Assembly (NCBI GenBank): GCA_964647485.1
Contig: CAZYHV010000003.1
Location: forward strand, 124,001 to 188,000
Reading direction: 5' to 3'
DNA: 64,000 nucleotides
DNA from: FW021-bin31 sp964647485
GTDB lineage: Bacteria; Bacteroidota; Bacteroidia; Chitinophagales; Chitinophagaceae
Part shown: piece after piece, positions 45,067 to 53,567 of the stretch
Position numbering within the stretch: the stretch's first letter is position 1
Layout: the number at the start of each line of letters is the position of its first letter
Notes under the pieces: model-generated
The model's database searches: none
What the model was told of the DNA's origin: nothing
What the model saw: only the letters and a program-made list of their open reading frames with translations
Position numbers and translations under genes: made by a program

Positions 45067-45111
45067 AAAAGGGACAGAAATTTAGACTTTTTATTTTAAA
45101 ACTGTCCCTTT
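45067..45111 (-). terminator. Attenuator-like hairpin between exbB and the first exbD
   Basis: On the minus strand AAAGGGACAG (45111-45102) pairs with CTGTCCCTTT (45077-45068), followed by TTTTTCC. It lies 8 bases after exbB, so it may trim the transcript and raise ExbB over ExbD. The loop is A/T-rich and 24 bases long. Confidence 0.55.
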
Positions 45112-45118
45112 CTTTCGT

Positions 45119-45985
45119 TTATTCGTATAAAGCGGCAAAGTTCTGAGTAAGGGTATATCCGGTTTCGTCAATACCATAAGTAATACCGTCGATGTTGGTA
45201 GTAAAGTAGTTGTAGAAAATAATAGCGATAAAGGAGGTTAAAATACCCGTAGCGGTATTTACAAGTGCCTCAGCAATACCCAAAGCCAATTGTGTAGAGT
45301 TAGAACCTCCGGTGTCACCTAATGCATTAAACGCTTTAATCATACCTACTACAGTACCAAATAATCCCAACAGGGTAGCACAAGAAGAAATTGTAGATAG
45401 AAATACCAGGTTCTTTTCAAGAATAGGTAATTCCAGGGTCGTTGCCTCATCAATTTCACTCTGGATATTAATAATCTTTTGTTCTGTAGAGAGATCCGTG
45501 TTCGTTGTCATTTCTTTATATTTCTCTAAACCGGAACGCATTACGTTTCCTAAAGATCCTTTTTGTTTATCGCACTGTGCTAAAGCTTTGTCGATTTCTT
45601 TGTTTGCTAGGTTATACTGTACCGTACGAAGAAATTGGGTGTTGCTAATCTTTCCTTTTGCTTTGGCAATTGTAAAGAATCTCTCGATTACGAAAGTGAT
45701 TACGATTAGTAAAAGAGAAATTAAGAAAGGAACTACAATCCCCCCGGTATAAATGGTTCCAAGAATATTTTTTGCTTGTATATCGGTGCCGCTGTTGACT
45801 CCTCCTTCGAAGTTATTTGGGTTACCGAGTACAAAGTAGAAGAACAGGAACGCTAAAATAACACAAATAGGAACCATCAGGACTGCAAATATATTGCTGC
45901 CTTTTTTAGATTCTTTCTTCTGAGTCGCTCCTTTTTTAGGTTGTCCTTTTCCGGGGTTTGTCGCTTTTGATGTTGTTTCAGCCAT
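45119..45985 (-). CDS. exbB: ExbB/TolQ/MotA-family proton channel subunit
   Basis: 288 aa. A basic N-terminus leads to a membrane segment (FAVLMVPICVILAFLFFYFV), a second (TGGIVVPFLISLLLIVITFV) and two more after a cytoplasmic loop (LVFLSTISSCATLLGLFGTV, ALVNTATGILTSFIAIIFYN). ATLLGLFGTVVGMIKAFNAL is the conserved MotA/TolQ/ExbB block. Pentameric channel that works with ExbD to energise TonB. First gene of its operon; no confident -7 box was found in the 413-base gap upstream. Confidence 0.93.
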   Translation of the reverse strand: MAETTSKATNPGKGQPKKGATQKKESKKGSNIFAVLMVPICVILAFLFFYFVLGNPNNFEGGVNSGTDIQAKNILGTIYTGGIVVPFLISLLLIVITFVIERFFTIAKAKGKISNTQFLRTVQYNLANKEIDKALAQCDKQKGSLGNVMRSGLEKYKEMTTNTDLSTEQKIINIQSEIDEATTLELPILEKNLVFLSTISSCATLLGLFGTVVGMIKAFNALGDTGGSNSTQLALGIAEALVNTATGILTSFIAIIFYNYFTTNIDGITYGIDETGYTLTQNFAALYE

Positions 45986-46384
45986 TTTTTTTGATGTTTT
46001 TTAATGAATAAAAGATACTTTTCTTTGATTTAAATTTAAATAAAAAACTGTATTAACTTGTAAAGTTAATGATTTTTTGTGCATCATTGACAGCACAAAT
46101 TAAATAAATTTCAGCGATTGCCAACTTTTTTTATAATTTTTCTATATTTTCTAATTGTCTTCTCCTCAATCTTTAAAGTGTGTTTCAAGATATCCTTTTA
46201 GAAATTGTAAGAGGTGTTTTCCTAAAATGAGATGACAATATTAAGATATTCATATAATTCTACAAAAAAAATATAAATATTCTTAGCATTTTTGTTAAAA
46301 AAAGAAGAAAAACCATGGCAAAGGATTGCATGCCGGCAGGATTATAGGGTTAAAAAATATTTAGGGGGAAGGAATAGGAATATG
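45986..46384. other. Intergenic region between divergent exbB and mnmE
   Basis: About 400 A/T-rich bases without a convincing ORF. GTTAATGAT and ATCATTGAC (near 46065-46090) form a weak inverted repeat. The right end holds the mnmE promoter. Otherwise I see nothing. Confidence 0.6.
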
Positions 46385-46392
46385 TACTTTTG
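46385..46392 (+). promoter_or_regulatory. -7 box of mnmE
   Basis: TACTTTTG followed by CA, only six bases before the ATG at 46399. This rules out the TTG start at 46390, which overlaps the box, and suggests a leaderless transcript. Confidence 0.65.
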
Positions 46393-46398
46393 CAAGGT

Positions 46399-47787
46399 AT
46401 GTCGATCAACCATAAACTATATCGTGAAGATACGATCGTAGCTCCGGCTACCGCAGCAGGAGTAGCTGCTATTAGTGTAATCCGTATTAGTGGAACTCAA
46501 GCTTTTTCTATAGCCAACCGACTTTTTAAGGGAAAAGACCTTCGGAAACAAAAATCACATACTATCCATTATGGCTTATGGAAGGAAGAGAACAGAGAAA
46601 TTGATGAAGTTGTCTTGAGCCTATTTAAAGGTCCTCATTCTTATACCGGGGAAGATATTATTGAGATTTCCTGCCATGGCTCTCCTTATATAGTAGAAGA
46701 AATTCTACGTTCCTGTTTGAAAAAAGGAGCAAGAATGGCTGACCATGGAGAATTTAGTCAAAGAGCATTTTTAAACGGAAAAATGGATCTGACCCAGGCC
46801 GAAGCGGTAGCTGATATTATTGCTTCACAATCTAAATCTGCTCATAAAGCAGCTCTCAATAATTTGAGAGGAGGGTTTTCGAAAAAATTACAAGAATTAA
46901 GGGAACAACTGATTCATTTTACCGCCTTAATGGAATTAGAGCTGGATTTTAGTGAAGAAGATGTGGAATTTGCCGATAGAACACAGTTATATGCTTTAAT
47001 TCATCAGGCAGAAAAAGAAATTCATCGTCTGATTGATTCCTTCCGATTGGGGAATGTGGTGAAAAATGGGATTCAAGTTGCTATTGTTGGGAAACCAAAT
47101 GCAGGGAAAAGTACCTTACTAAATGCATTGTTACAAGAGGAAAGGGCAATTGTAAGCGAAACCGCCGGGACAACCAGGGATACTATAGAAGAGGTTTTAA
47201 ATATTAACGGAGTCCTCTTTCGACTGATAGATACCGCCGGAATTAGAGAACATGCTGTAGATGATATTGAGAGTGCAGGGATAGGCAGAAGTATGCAAAA
47301 AATGCAAAATGCCGATATCGTCTTATATCTTTTTGACGTAGCAGATGATTTACAAGAGATAAAAGAAAGATTACAAGAATTGTCCAACAAAAATATCCAT
47401 TTTATCCCTGTAGGAAATAAGACGGATTTATTAGATACAAAAGATTGGAAAGCAAAAAAAGATACCATTCAAAAGATGGTTTCAATATCAGCCAAACAGC
47501 AAGAAGGGATTGAAGAACTGACTACTTCGCTCTATAATGAAACGGTTCAACAACTCCCCTCTTCCGAGGATATGCTTCTAACCAATACTCGCCACTTGGA
47601 CGCTTTAGAAAGAACTTTAGCAGCCATTGAAGAGGTTCACAAAGGATTGGATGCCGGATTGAGTGGGGATTTGGTCACTCCCGATATCCGAACCGCTCTA
47701 CATTTTTTAGGAACCATCACAGGAGAAGTTCAAACAGATAGAGACATCTTAGGAACTATCTTTGGAAAGTTCTGCATTGGGAAATAA
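46399..47787 (+). CDS. mnmE: tRNA uridine-5-carboxymethylaminomethyl modification GTPase
   Basis: 462 aa from ATG 46399. N-terminal folate-binding domain (DTIVAPATAAGVAAISVIRI, SGTQAFSIANRLFKGK), central helical domain, and inserted GTPase: P-loop AIVGKPNAGKSTLLNAL, switch ETAGTTRDTIEE, RLIDTAGIRE, and NKTD. The C-terminal DILGTIFGKFCIGK carries the essential Cys. With MnmG it modifies U34 of several tRNAs. It is the last core gene before the accessory island. Confidence 0.96.
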   Translation: MSINHKLYREDTIVAPATAAGVAAISVIRISGTQAFSIANRLFKGKDLRKQKSHTIHYGLWKEENREIDEVVLSLFKGPHSYTGEDIIEISCHGSPYIVEEILRSCLKKGARMADHGEFSQRAFLNGKMDLTQAEAVADIIASQSKSAHKAALNNLRGGFSKKLQELREQLIHFTALMELELDFSEEDVEFADRTQLYALIHQAEKEIHRLIDSFRLGNVVKNGIQVAIVGKPNAGKSTLLNALLQEERAIVSETAGTTRDTIEEVLNINGVLFRLIDTAGIREHAVDDIESAGIGRSMQKMQNADIVLYLFDVADDLQEIKERLQELSNKNIHFIPVGNKTDLLDTKDWKAKKDTIQKMVSISAKQQEGIEELTTSLYNETVQQLPSSEDMLLTNTRHLDALERTLAAIEEVHKGLDAGLSGDLVTPDIRTALHFLGTITGEVQTDRDILGTIFGKFCIGK

Positions 47788-48088
47788 ATCAAGAGATGAG
47801 CCTAATATGAAAAGTGGGTTTTATCAATTTTACCACAAAGATACCAAGCCACTAAGTTTTATAACTATTGATGCTAAACGAGTTAGATGTTATTTTTCTT
47901 TGTGTCTTAGAGTCTTCGTGGCAATCTATTCCCTTTCGGAATGGATTCAATAGATATAAAATAAAAGGATGTTATTCCCTTATAGATCTAAGGGATATAG
48001 GAAAGCTATTGAGAAAATTCTTCTTGGATTTGCTGGCAAGGATAGAATGTTATATTTTTATCATTAAATTATAATTTAGTATATCAAA
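47788..48088. other. Intergenic region at the island boundary, with a dispersed-type inverted repeat
   Basis: The 301 bases after mnmE carry no convincing gene. ACCACAAAGATACCAAGCCA from 47832 and CTTTGTGTCTTAGAGTCTTC up to 47923 form an imperfect inverted repeat of the CCACAAAGACACTAAG type seen dispersed in many genomes. The AT-rich end (48040-48088) presumably holds the promoter of the restriction-modification operon, but TATATTTTTA is only a partial -7 match. Confidence 0.6.
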
Positions 48089-48292
48089 ATGAAGCTAAAT
48101 CGCATTAAACTCATGTTGGTGGAAAAGGAGAAAACCAGCAAATGGCTTTCCGAAAAAATGGGTAAAAGCCCGGTCACCATTTCACGCTGGTGTACCAATG
48201 AAAGTCAACCTTCAATTCAGGATTTAAATAAAGTAGCAACATTGTTAGATGTGGATGTAAGATTATTATTGGTTTCAAATAAAAAGAAATAA
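48089..48292 (+). CDS. XRE-type helix-turn-helix regulator (start of the type I R-M operon)
   Basis: 67 aa, essentially one HTH domain: LMLVEKEKTSKWLSEKMGKS, then PVTISRWCTNESQPSIQDLN and KVATLLDVDVRLLL. Its stop codon abuts the hsdM ATG with no gap, so it is co-transcribed. Small XRE proteins at this position are common in Bacteroidota type I loci and presumably act as a timing (C-protein-like) or autoregulatory factor. That role is inferred. Confidence 0.85.
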   Translation: MKLNRIKLMLVEKEKTSKWLSEKMGKSPVTISRWCTNESQPSIQDLNKVATLLDVDVRLLLVSNKKK

Positions 48293-49867
48293 ATGGCAAA
48301 AAAGAAAACAACCCTTCGACAAGCTCAGGGTAAAAAGGAAAAGTCAATGGAAGAAAGCCTTTGGCAATCTTGCGATAAATTGCGGGGTTCGGTAGAATCT
48401 TCGGAATATAAGCACATTGTATTAGGGCTAATTTTTCTAAAATTTTCCGGTGATAAGTTTGAGGAACGCCGGGAAGAACTCATTGCAGAGGGTAAAGAAA
48501 AATACATTGAGATGAAAGATTTCTACACGATGAAAAATGTGTTTTTCTTAGAGGAAACCTCCCGTTGGTCTTACATTCAGAAAAATGCCAAACAAAATGA
48601 TTTAGCACTCCTCATTGACACGGCTTTACACACCATCGAAAAGACCAACCCCTCTTTAAGAGGAGCTTTGCCCGATAATTATTTTTCGCGCTTAGGGTTG
48701 GATAAAACAAAATTAGCCTCTCTCATTGATAAAATTAGTGAAATAGATACCCTTAAAGATGGTTCCACGGATATTGTTGGCAGAGTTTATGAATATTTCC
48801 TGTCCAAATTTGCTCTAAAAGAAGGAAAAGGCAAGGGAGAATTTTATACTCCCAAAACCATTGTGAATTTGATTGCCGAGATGATAGAACCTTATCGGGG
48901 AAAGATTTATGACCCTTGCTGTGGTTCAGGAGGTATGTTTGTACAGTCAGTGAAATTTATTGAAGCCCACCATGGCGACAAAAAAGAAGTATCTATCTAT
49001 GGTCAGGAATACACCAACACCACCTACAAGCTGGCGAAAATGAACCTAGCCATTCGTGGGATATCCGCCAATCTGGGTGAAAAAGCAGCTGACACCTTCA
49101 CGCAAGATCAACATAAGGACTTGAAAGCCGATTTCATTATGGCTAATCCGCCCTTTAACCAAAAAGATTGGCGGGGTGCCGATGAGTTGATTGATGATCC
49201 GCGTTGGAGAGGCTATGATGTACCCCCAAAAAGTAACGCCAATTATGGTTGGATTCTCAACATGGTTTCCAAACTCTCCGAAAATGGTGTAGCTGGTTTT
49301 ATTTTGGCCAATGGGGCCCTTTCCGGTGGAGGAGACGAATATAAGATTCGTAAGAAGTTGATAGAAAACGACTTGGTGGAAGCCATTCTCATCTTGCCAC
49401 GCAATATGTTTTACACCACTGATATTTCCGTAACGCTGTGGATTCTCAACAAAAATAAAGGGGAAGGAATTAAAGACAGTGGTGATGAAATACGAACTCA
49501 CAGAAATCACAAAGGTGAAGTATTGTTTATGGACTTGCGCCAGATGGGCGAACCCTTTGAAAAGAAATACACACAGCTTTCTATTGATGATATTCAAAAA
49601 ATAACAGGAACCTATCACCAATGGCAGGCAGAAGTAATAGAGAATGTTCCGGAATATTGCTATACCGCCTCCCTTGAAGAAGTTGAAAAGAAAGATTTCT
49701 CCTTAGTGCCCAGTAAATATATTGAGTTTGTCAACCGTGATGAGCAGTTGGATTACGACGACCAGATGGAAAAACTGCAAGGCGAGTTAAAAGCATTATT
49801 TGCAGAAGAAGAGCGACTCAAAAAAGAAGTAAAAGGCGTTTTTGAAAAACTGGGTTATAAACTATGA
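48293..49867 (+). CDS. hsdM: Type I restriction-modification system DNA methyltransferase subunit
   Basis: 524 aa. N-terminal HsdM domain (SLWQSCDKLRGSVESSEYKH, IVLGLIFLKF), then the N6-adenine methyltransferase with SAM motif YDPCCGSGGMFVQS (about residue 204-217) and catalytic NPPF (about 285-288, IMANPPFNQKDW). It methylates adenines in the target set by HsdS. The first residues TTLRQAQGKKEK are the translation of a dispersed repeat (48312-48330), so the extreme N-terminus is not ancestral; MEESLWQS at 48347 could be the original start. hsdS overlaps it by 4 bases. Confidence 0.95.
   Translation: MAKKKTTLRQAQGKKEKSMEESLWQSCDKLRGSVESSEYKHIVLGLIFLKFSGDKFEERREELIAEGKEKYIEMKDFYTMKNVFFLEETSRWSYIQKNAKQNDLALLIDTALHTIEKTNPSLRGALPDNYFSRLGLDKTKLASLIDKISEIDTLKDGSTDIVGRVYEYFLSKFALKEGKGKGEFYTPKTIVNLIAEMIEPYRGKIYDPCCGSGGMFVQSVKFIEAHHGDKKEVSIYGQEYTNTTYKLAKMNLAIRGISANLGEKAADTFTQDQHKDLKADFIMANPPFNQKDWRGADELIDDPRWRGYDVPPKSNANYGWILNMVSKLSENGVAGFILANGALSGGGDEYKIRKKLIENDLVEAILILPRNMFYTTDISVTLWILNKNKGEGIKDSGDEIRTHRNHKGEVLFMDLRQMGEPFEKKYTQLSIDDIQKITGTYHQWQAEVIENVPEYCYTASLEEVEKKDFSLVPSKYIEFVNRDEQLDYDDQMEKLQGELKALFAEEERLKKEVKGVFEKLGYKL
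48312..48330 (+). repeat. Dispersed CCCTTCGACAAGCTCAGGG repeat inside hsdM
   Basis: A 19-bp near-palindrome (CCCT...AGGG) encoded in frame as LRQAQG. This repeat is known to recur in many Bacteroidota and other draft genomes. Only one copy occurs in this window. Confidence 0.7.
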
Positions 49868-51054
49868 GGAAGGAGAATTACAAAAGATTAGGCGATTATA
49901 TCAAAAAAGTCAATGTGCGGAATACCGAGAACTTGGATATTCCGTTGATGGGGTTGAGTATTGAGAAATGCTTTATTCCTTCCATAGCAAATACCATTGG
50001 GACAAATATGACCCGTTATAAGATTATTGAGCGAAATCAATTTGCGTATGGACCGGTAACTTCCAGAAATGGAGATAAAATAACGATTGCATTATTTGAG
50101 GATTACGATAAGGCATTGATTTCTCAAGCTTATGTTCCTTTTAAAATTATTGATACAGAAAAGCTTCTGCCTAAGTATTTAATGATGTGGTTTTCGCGTC
50201 CTGAATTTGACCGTTATGCGCGATTTAAAAGTCACGGAAGTGCAAGAGAAACTTTTGATTGGGACGACATGTGTGAGGTTATGTTGCCCGTTCCTTCCCC
50301 CGAAAAACAGCAAGCCATCGTAGCCGATTACCAAGCCGTAGAACAAAAAATAAAAACCAACGAAGCCCTTTGTGAAAAACTGGAAGAAACCGCGCAAACG
50401 ATTTATAGACGATGGTTTGAGGAGTTTGAGTTTCCTGTTGAAGACGGAAAGCCTTATAAAAGTAACGGCGGTAAGATGGTATGGAATGAGGAGTTGGAGA
50501 AGGATGTGCCCGAAGGGTGGGAGGTGAAAATGATAAAGGAGGTTTCGAAAATAAGTGCTGGTGGAGATAAACCGAAGATATTTTCTAAGACTAAAACGGA
50601 TAATTGTTTTATTCCAATTTATTCTAATGGAATTATTGAAGATGGACTATATGGATATACCAATGAGGCAAAAGTTAGACAAAAAGCCATTACAGTTTCG
50701 GCAAGAGGAACTATTGGATATGCCGTAATGAGATTAGAACCATTTGTCCCAATAGTAAGGTTAGTGGTTGTTATTCCAGATGAGGAGTTCTACTTTAGAT
50801 ACCTATTCGATTGTATACATAATTTTAAATTAAATGCTTCTGGTTCTGTTCAGAGACAATTAACTGTACCTAATTTTTCTGTTTTAAAATTATTAATTCC
50901 TGCAGCAGAAACCCTAGTTGAATATCAGGCGTTAACGGATAATTTATTACAACAAAATTTATCTATTAAGGATGAAAATCAAAAGCTTCGTCAGTTTCAA
51001 TCTTTGTTGTTGGCGCGGATGACGAGGGAGGAGGGTGAGTTGGTAAATAGTTAG
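49864..51054 (+). CDS. hsdS: Type I restriction-modification specificity subunit
   Basis: 396 aa with two target-recognition domains. The first covers residues 1 to about 150 (RLGDYIKKVNVRNTENLDIP, FDWDDMCEVMLPVPSPEKQQ). The central spacer helix follows (IVADYQAVEQKIKTNEALCE), then a second domain from about 215 (WEVKMIKEVSKISAGGDKPK, VQRQLTVPNFSVLKLLIPAA) and a C-terminal helix (LRQFQSLLLARMTRE). It overlaps hsdM by ATGA. The target sequence cannot be read from the protein. Confidence 0.93.
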   Translation: MRKENYKRLGDYIKKVNVRNTENLDIPLMGLSIEKCFIPSIANTIGTNMTRYKIIERNQFAYGPVTSRNGDKITIALFEDYDKALISQAYVPFKIIDTEKLLPKYLMMWFSRPEFDRYARFKSHGSARETFDWDDMCEVMLPVPSPEKQQAIVADYQAVEQKIKTNEALCEKLEETAQTIYRRWFEEFEFPVEDGKPYKSNGGKMVWNEELEKDVPEGWEVKMIKEVSKISAGGDKPKIFSKTKTDNCFIPIYSNGIIEDGLYGYTNEAKVRQKAITVSARGTIGYAVMRLEPFVPIVRLVVVIPDEEFYFRYLFDCIHNFKLNASGSVQRQLTVPNFSVLKLLIPAAETLVEYQALTDNLLQQNLSIKDENQKLRQFQSLLLARMTREEGELVNS

Positions 51055-51119
51055 AAAAAATCAAACTACTTTGCCCGGTGTTGTTGCTTAGAGAAGATTT
51101 AAAGTAAAAAAACAAGAAT

Positions 51120-53492
51120 ATGATTAAAAGGATTGTTCAAATAAAAAATGTAGGTAAATTTAAAGATTCATTAAATGCAGCGATTGAATTTGGAAATTTC
51201 ACTTTTATTTATGCCTTAAACACAAGGGGGAAAACAACTCTTTCCGACATTTTCTATTCTTACCAGAAGAATGAGTCCTCTCTCATTACTAATAGAAAGT
51301 CGATTCCGGAGGAAGACGATTCTTCGCAGTTAGTAAACTTTACCATTGAACCTATTAATAACTCAGGGGAAAGGAGTTGCTCTTTCTCTAATGACAATTG
51401 GAACAACAAAGATTTTAATAAGAATTTACACGTTTTTGGTTCAAGCTTTATTCATAGAAATTTATTTACGGGCTTGTCAATAGAAAGGAAAAATAAAGAG
51501 AATTTGACTCAATTTATTTTGGGGGAAGAAGGAGTGGGTTTGGCAGAAAAGATAGGTGGTTTAAAAAAGGAATTAAGAGAAAGAAGAAAGAACCTTCCGG
51601 GGTTTCTGCCCCCGTTTTTAAAAGATAAAGATGATGATGAAAAGAAATCGTTTTTTGAAATTGATATAGAAGAATTGAATATTGAAAGCCTTAAAGAGGA
51701 TTTAAATGGAACTGAACGAGAGCTTAAAAAAGAAAAAGAGCGATTAGATAAGCCACAAAAGATCCAACAATTACCAGATCTAAAGTTATTGAGGCTGCCC
51801 CAACCAATCATTCGAGAACTGACTGATGACACGAATAATCTTTTGAAATCTAACTTTGATGAAATTGATGAACAAACAATGAAAGATGTTGATTCTCATA
51901 TTCATCATCATTTCCAAAAGACAGAAAATGCCGAAAATTGGATAAAAGAAGGACTTGATTGGCGGAAGGAGGATAGTACTGGCTGTCCTTTTTGTGGTCA
52001 ATCATTAGAGGGAGTTGAAGAGTTAATGAAGGCTTATCGTTCCTACTTCAATGAGAAATACAAAGAGTTTATAGGTGAAACAAATAACAGAATCCAAAGT
52101 ATACAAAAAAAATGGGAAGATTTAGATTTCAGGTTGGGGTCTAAAATTCAAAATCATCTTAATACCATAAAATCGTACAAAGATTACATAACAGATGATG
52201 CATATAAACGAATATACGAAGACTTCGAAGAGCTTTCCAATTCCTTAAAAGAAGAGGAGTTAAATCAGTCTAAGCTTCAATTGCTAGAAGAAATTAAAGA
52301 GAAGTTTGAAGAAAAGACCTTGAAGCCTTATGATAAAGTAAGCCCCATTGATTTTTTAGAATTTATTAGAGATTTTGAAGATTATTGTGATAAGTTAAAG
52401 GCTTTATGGTATTTAAATTCAAGAGCTGTTGTAAGGATAAAGTGGTTCAAAGAAAAATATAGTAATACCGATGCGATCAGGGAAAGGATAAAAGCTTTGG
52501 AAGATCAGATTATTGAACTACGTAGATTGATTGCAAGAATAGAACAAGATGAGGATTGCACTAAATATAAGAAGGAAAGAAAAGGGATACAGGGCTTAGG
52601 AAAGGAAATAGAAGAGAAACATAAAGAGCTTCGGAAAAATCAAGAAGATTTTTTAGATCGGTATTTCCAGAAGATAAATGAATATTTTAAGCGTTTGGGA
52701 AGTAGGGATTTTGAATTGAAAAAATCAAGTAATCGAAGAGGTGATGTCCCGGTTTATTCTTTGAAAGTACTTTTTAAAGATGTTGAAATAACGGATTCTA
52801 ATATCGGAAAAGTTTTTAGTGAATCTGATAGAAGAGCGTTAGCATTGGCAGTTTTTTGGGCAAAAATAAGTTTGTTGGAGGAAGATGAAAAGAAAAATGC
52901 CATTGTGATTTTGGATGATCCGATAACCAGTTTTGACGATAACAGAATATTGAACTCGCTTAATTTGTTTAAGGATACTTTAAATGAGGTTCGACAGATA
53001 ATTATCCTTACGCACTATAATCACTTTATAAAAAGTTTTATGGAACGTTCAATGAATGATGACTTCAGCCCTAAGTTTATTGAAATTGTAGAAAATTCAA
53101 ATGGAAGTGAATTTAAAGAAATTGATGGAGAGGTATTTATTTTAAGCCCATATGAAGTTAAATTTAATAAAATAAAGGCCTTTATTGACAGAGAGAGCGA
53201 AGAAGATATTCGTAACGACCTAAGACCCTTTTTAGAAAGTCAATATTTGCCGAAATTTTTTATTGATAAGTTAAAAGAGGCTCGGAATAATGGGGAATCT
53301 TGTGGAAAATTAAGCGAAAAAATTGATGCAATTTTTCCTGAAGGGAAAGTGCGTGATAAATTCCATAAGTTTCGGGAAACACTTAATACTGATTCACACT
53401 TATTTACAAGCAATAATGAGGAAGATATTAGAAATTTCGCAACTGAAATGATGGATTTTTTATATGGTTTTGAATATGTAAATCAGAAGTGA
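51120..53492 (+). CDS. AAA_13-type ATPase with CxxC hook, RloC/PrrC-like anticodon-nuclease candidate
   Basis: 790 aa. The split ABC-like ATPase has an atypical P-loop IYALNTRGKTTL (Lys38; the first Gly is Ala), a signature-like FSESDRRALALAVFWAKISL and Walker B/D-loop VILDDPITSFDDNR at about 596-610, then ILTHYNHF (H-loop). A long coiled-coil insertion carries the hook CPFC at 289-292, as in RloC. The C-terminal ~150 residues have R702-x3-E706 (LRPFLESQY) and His760 (TDSHLF); RxxxE plus a downstream His is the catalytic set described for PrrC/RloC anticodon nucleases. The gene lies between hsdS and hsdR, the prrC position. Sequence identity was not tested; a plain SMC-like defence ATPase is the alternative. 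Confidence 0.75.
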   Translation: MIKRIVQIKNVGKFKDSLNAAIEFGNFTFIYALNTRGKTTLSDIFYSYQKNESSLITNRKSIPEEDDSSQLVNFTIEPINNSGERSCSFSNDNWNNKDFNKNLHVFGSSFIHRNLFTGLSIERKNKENLTQFILGEEGVGLAEKIGGLKKELRERRKNLPGFLPPFLKDKDDDEKKSFFEIDIEELNIESLKEDLNGTERELKKEKERLDKPQKIQQLPDLKLLRLPQPIIRELTDDTNNLLKSNFDEIDEQTMKDVDSHIHHHFQKTENAENWIKEGLDWRKEDSTGCPFCGQSLEGVEELMKAYRSYFNEKYKEFIGETNNRIQSIQKKWEDLDFRLGSKIQNHLNTIKSYKDYITDDAYKRIYEDFEELSNSLKEEELNQSKLQLLEEIKEKFEEKTLKPYDKVSPIDFLEFIRDFEDYCDKLKALWYLNSRAVVRIKWFKEKYSNTDAIRERIKALEDQIIELRRLIARIEQDEDCTKYKKERKGIQGLGKEIEEKHKELRKNQEDFLDRYFQKINEYFKRLGSRDFELKKSSNRRGDVPVYSLKVLFKDVEITDSNIGKVFSESDRRALALAVFWAKISLLEEDEKKNAIVILDDPITSFDDNRILNSLNLFKDTLNEVRQIIILTHYNHFIKSFMERSMNDDFSPKFIEIVENSNGSEFKEIDGEVFILSPYEVKFNKIKAFIDRESEEDIRNDLRPFLESQYLPKFFIDKLKEARNNGESCGKLSEKIDAIFPEGKVRDKFHKFRETLNTDSHLFTSNNEEDIRNFATEMMDFLYGFEYVNQK

Positions 53493-53530
53493 GTTATTTT
53501 TGAAATTGTCAAGTATTTGCGTTCATTTAC

Positions 53531-53560
53531 TTGACATTTGAATTAAAATCCTTATTTTTG
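53531..53560 (+). promoter_or_regulatory. Internal promoter ahead of the first abiE pair
   Basis: TTG at 53531-53533, 19 bases, then TATTTTTG at 53553-53560, seven bases before the abiEi ATG. A promoter here lets the toxin-antitoxin pair be transcribed independently of the surrounding hsd operon. Confidence 0.65.
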
Positions 53561-53567
53561 TGATGCA

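Noticed and set aside
48347..48360. hsdM starting at the internal ATG (MEESLW)
   Set aside because: It would leave a 54-base gap after the HTH gene, while the ATG at 48293 abuts it exactly; kept only as an alternative ancestral start.
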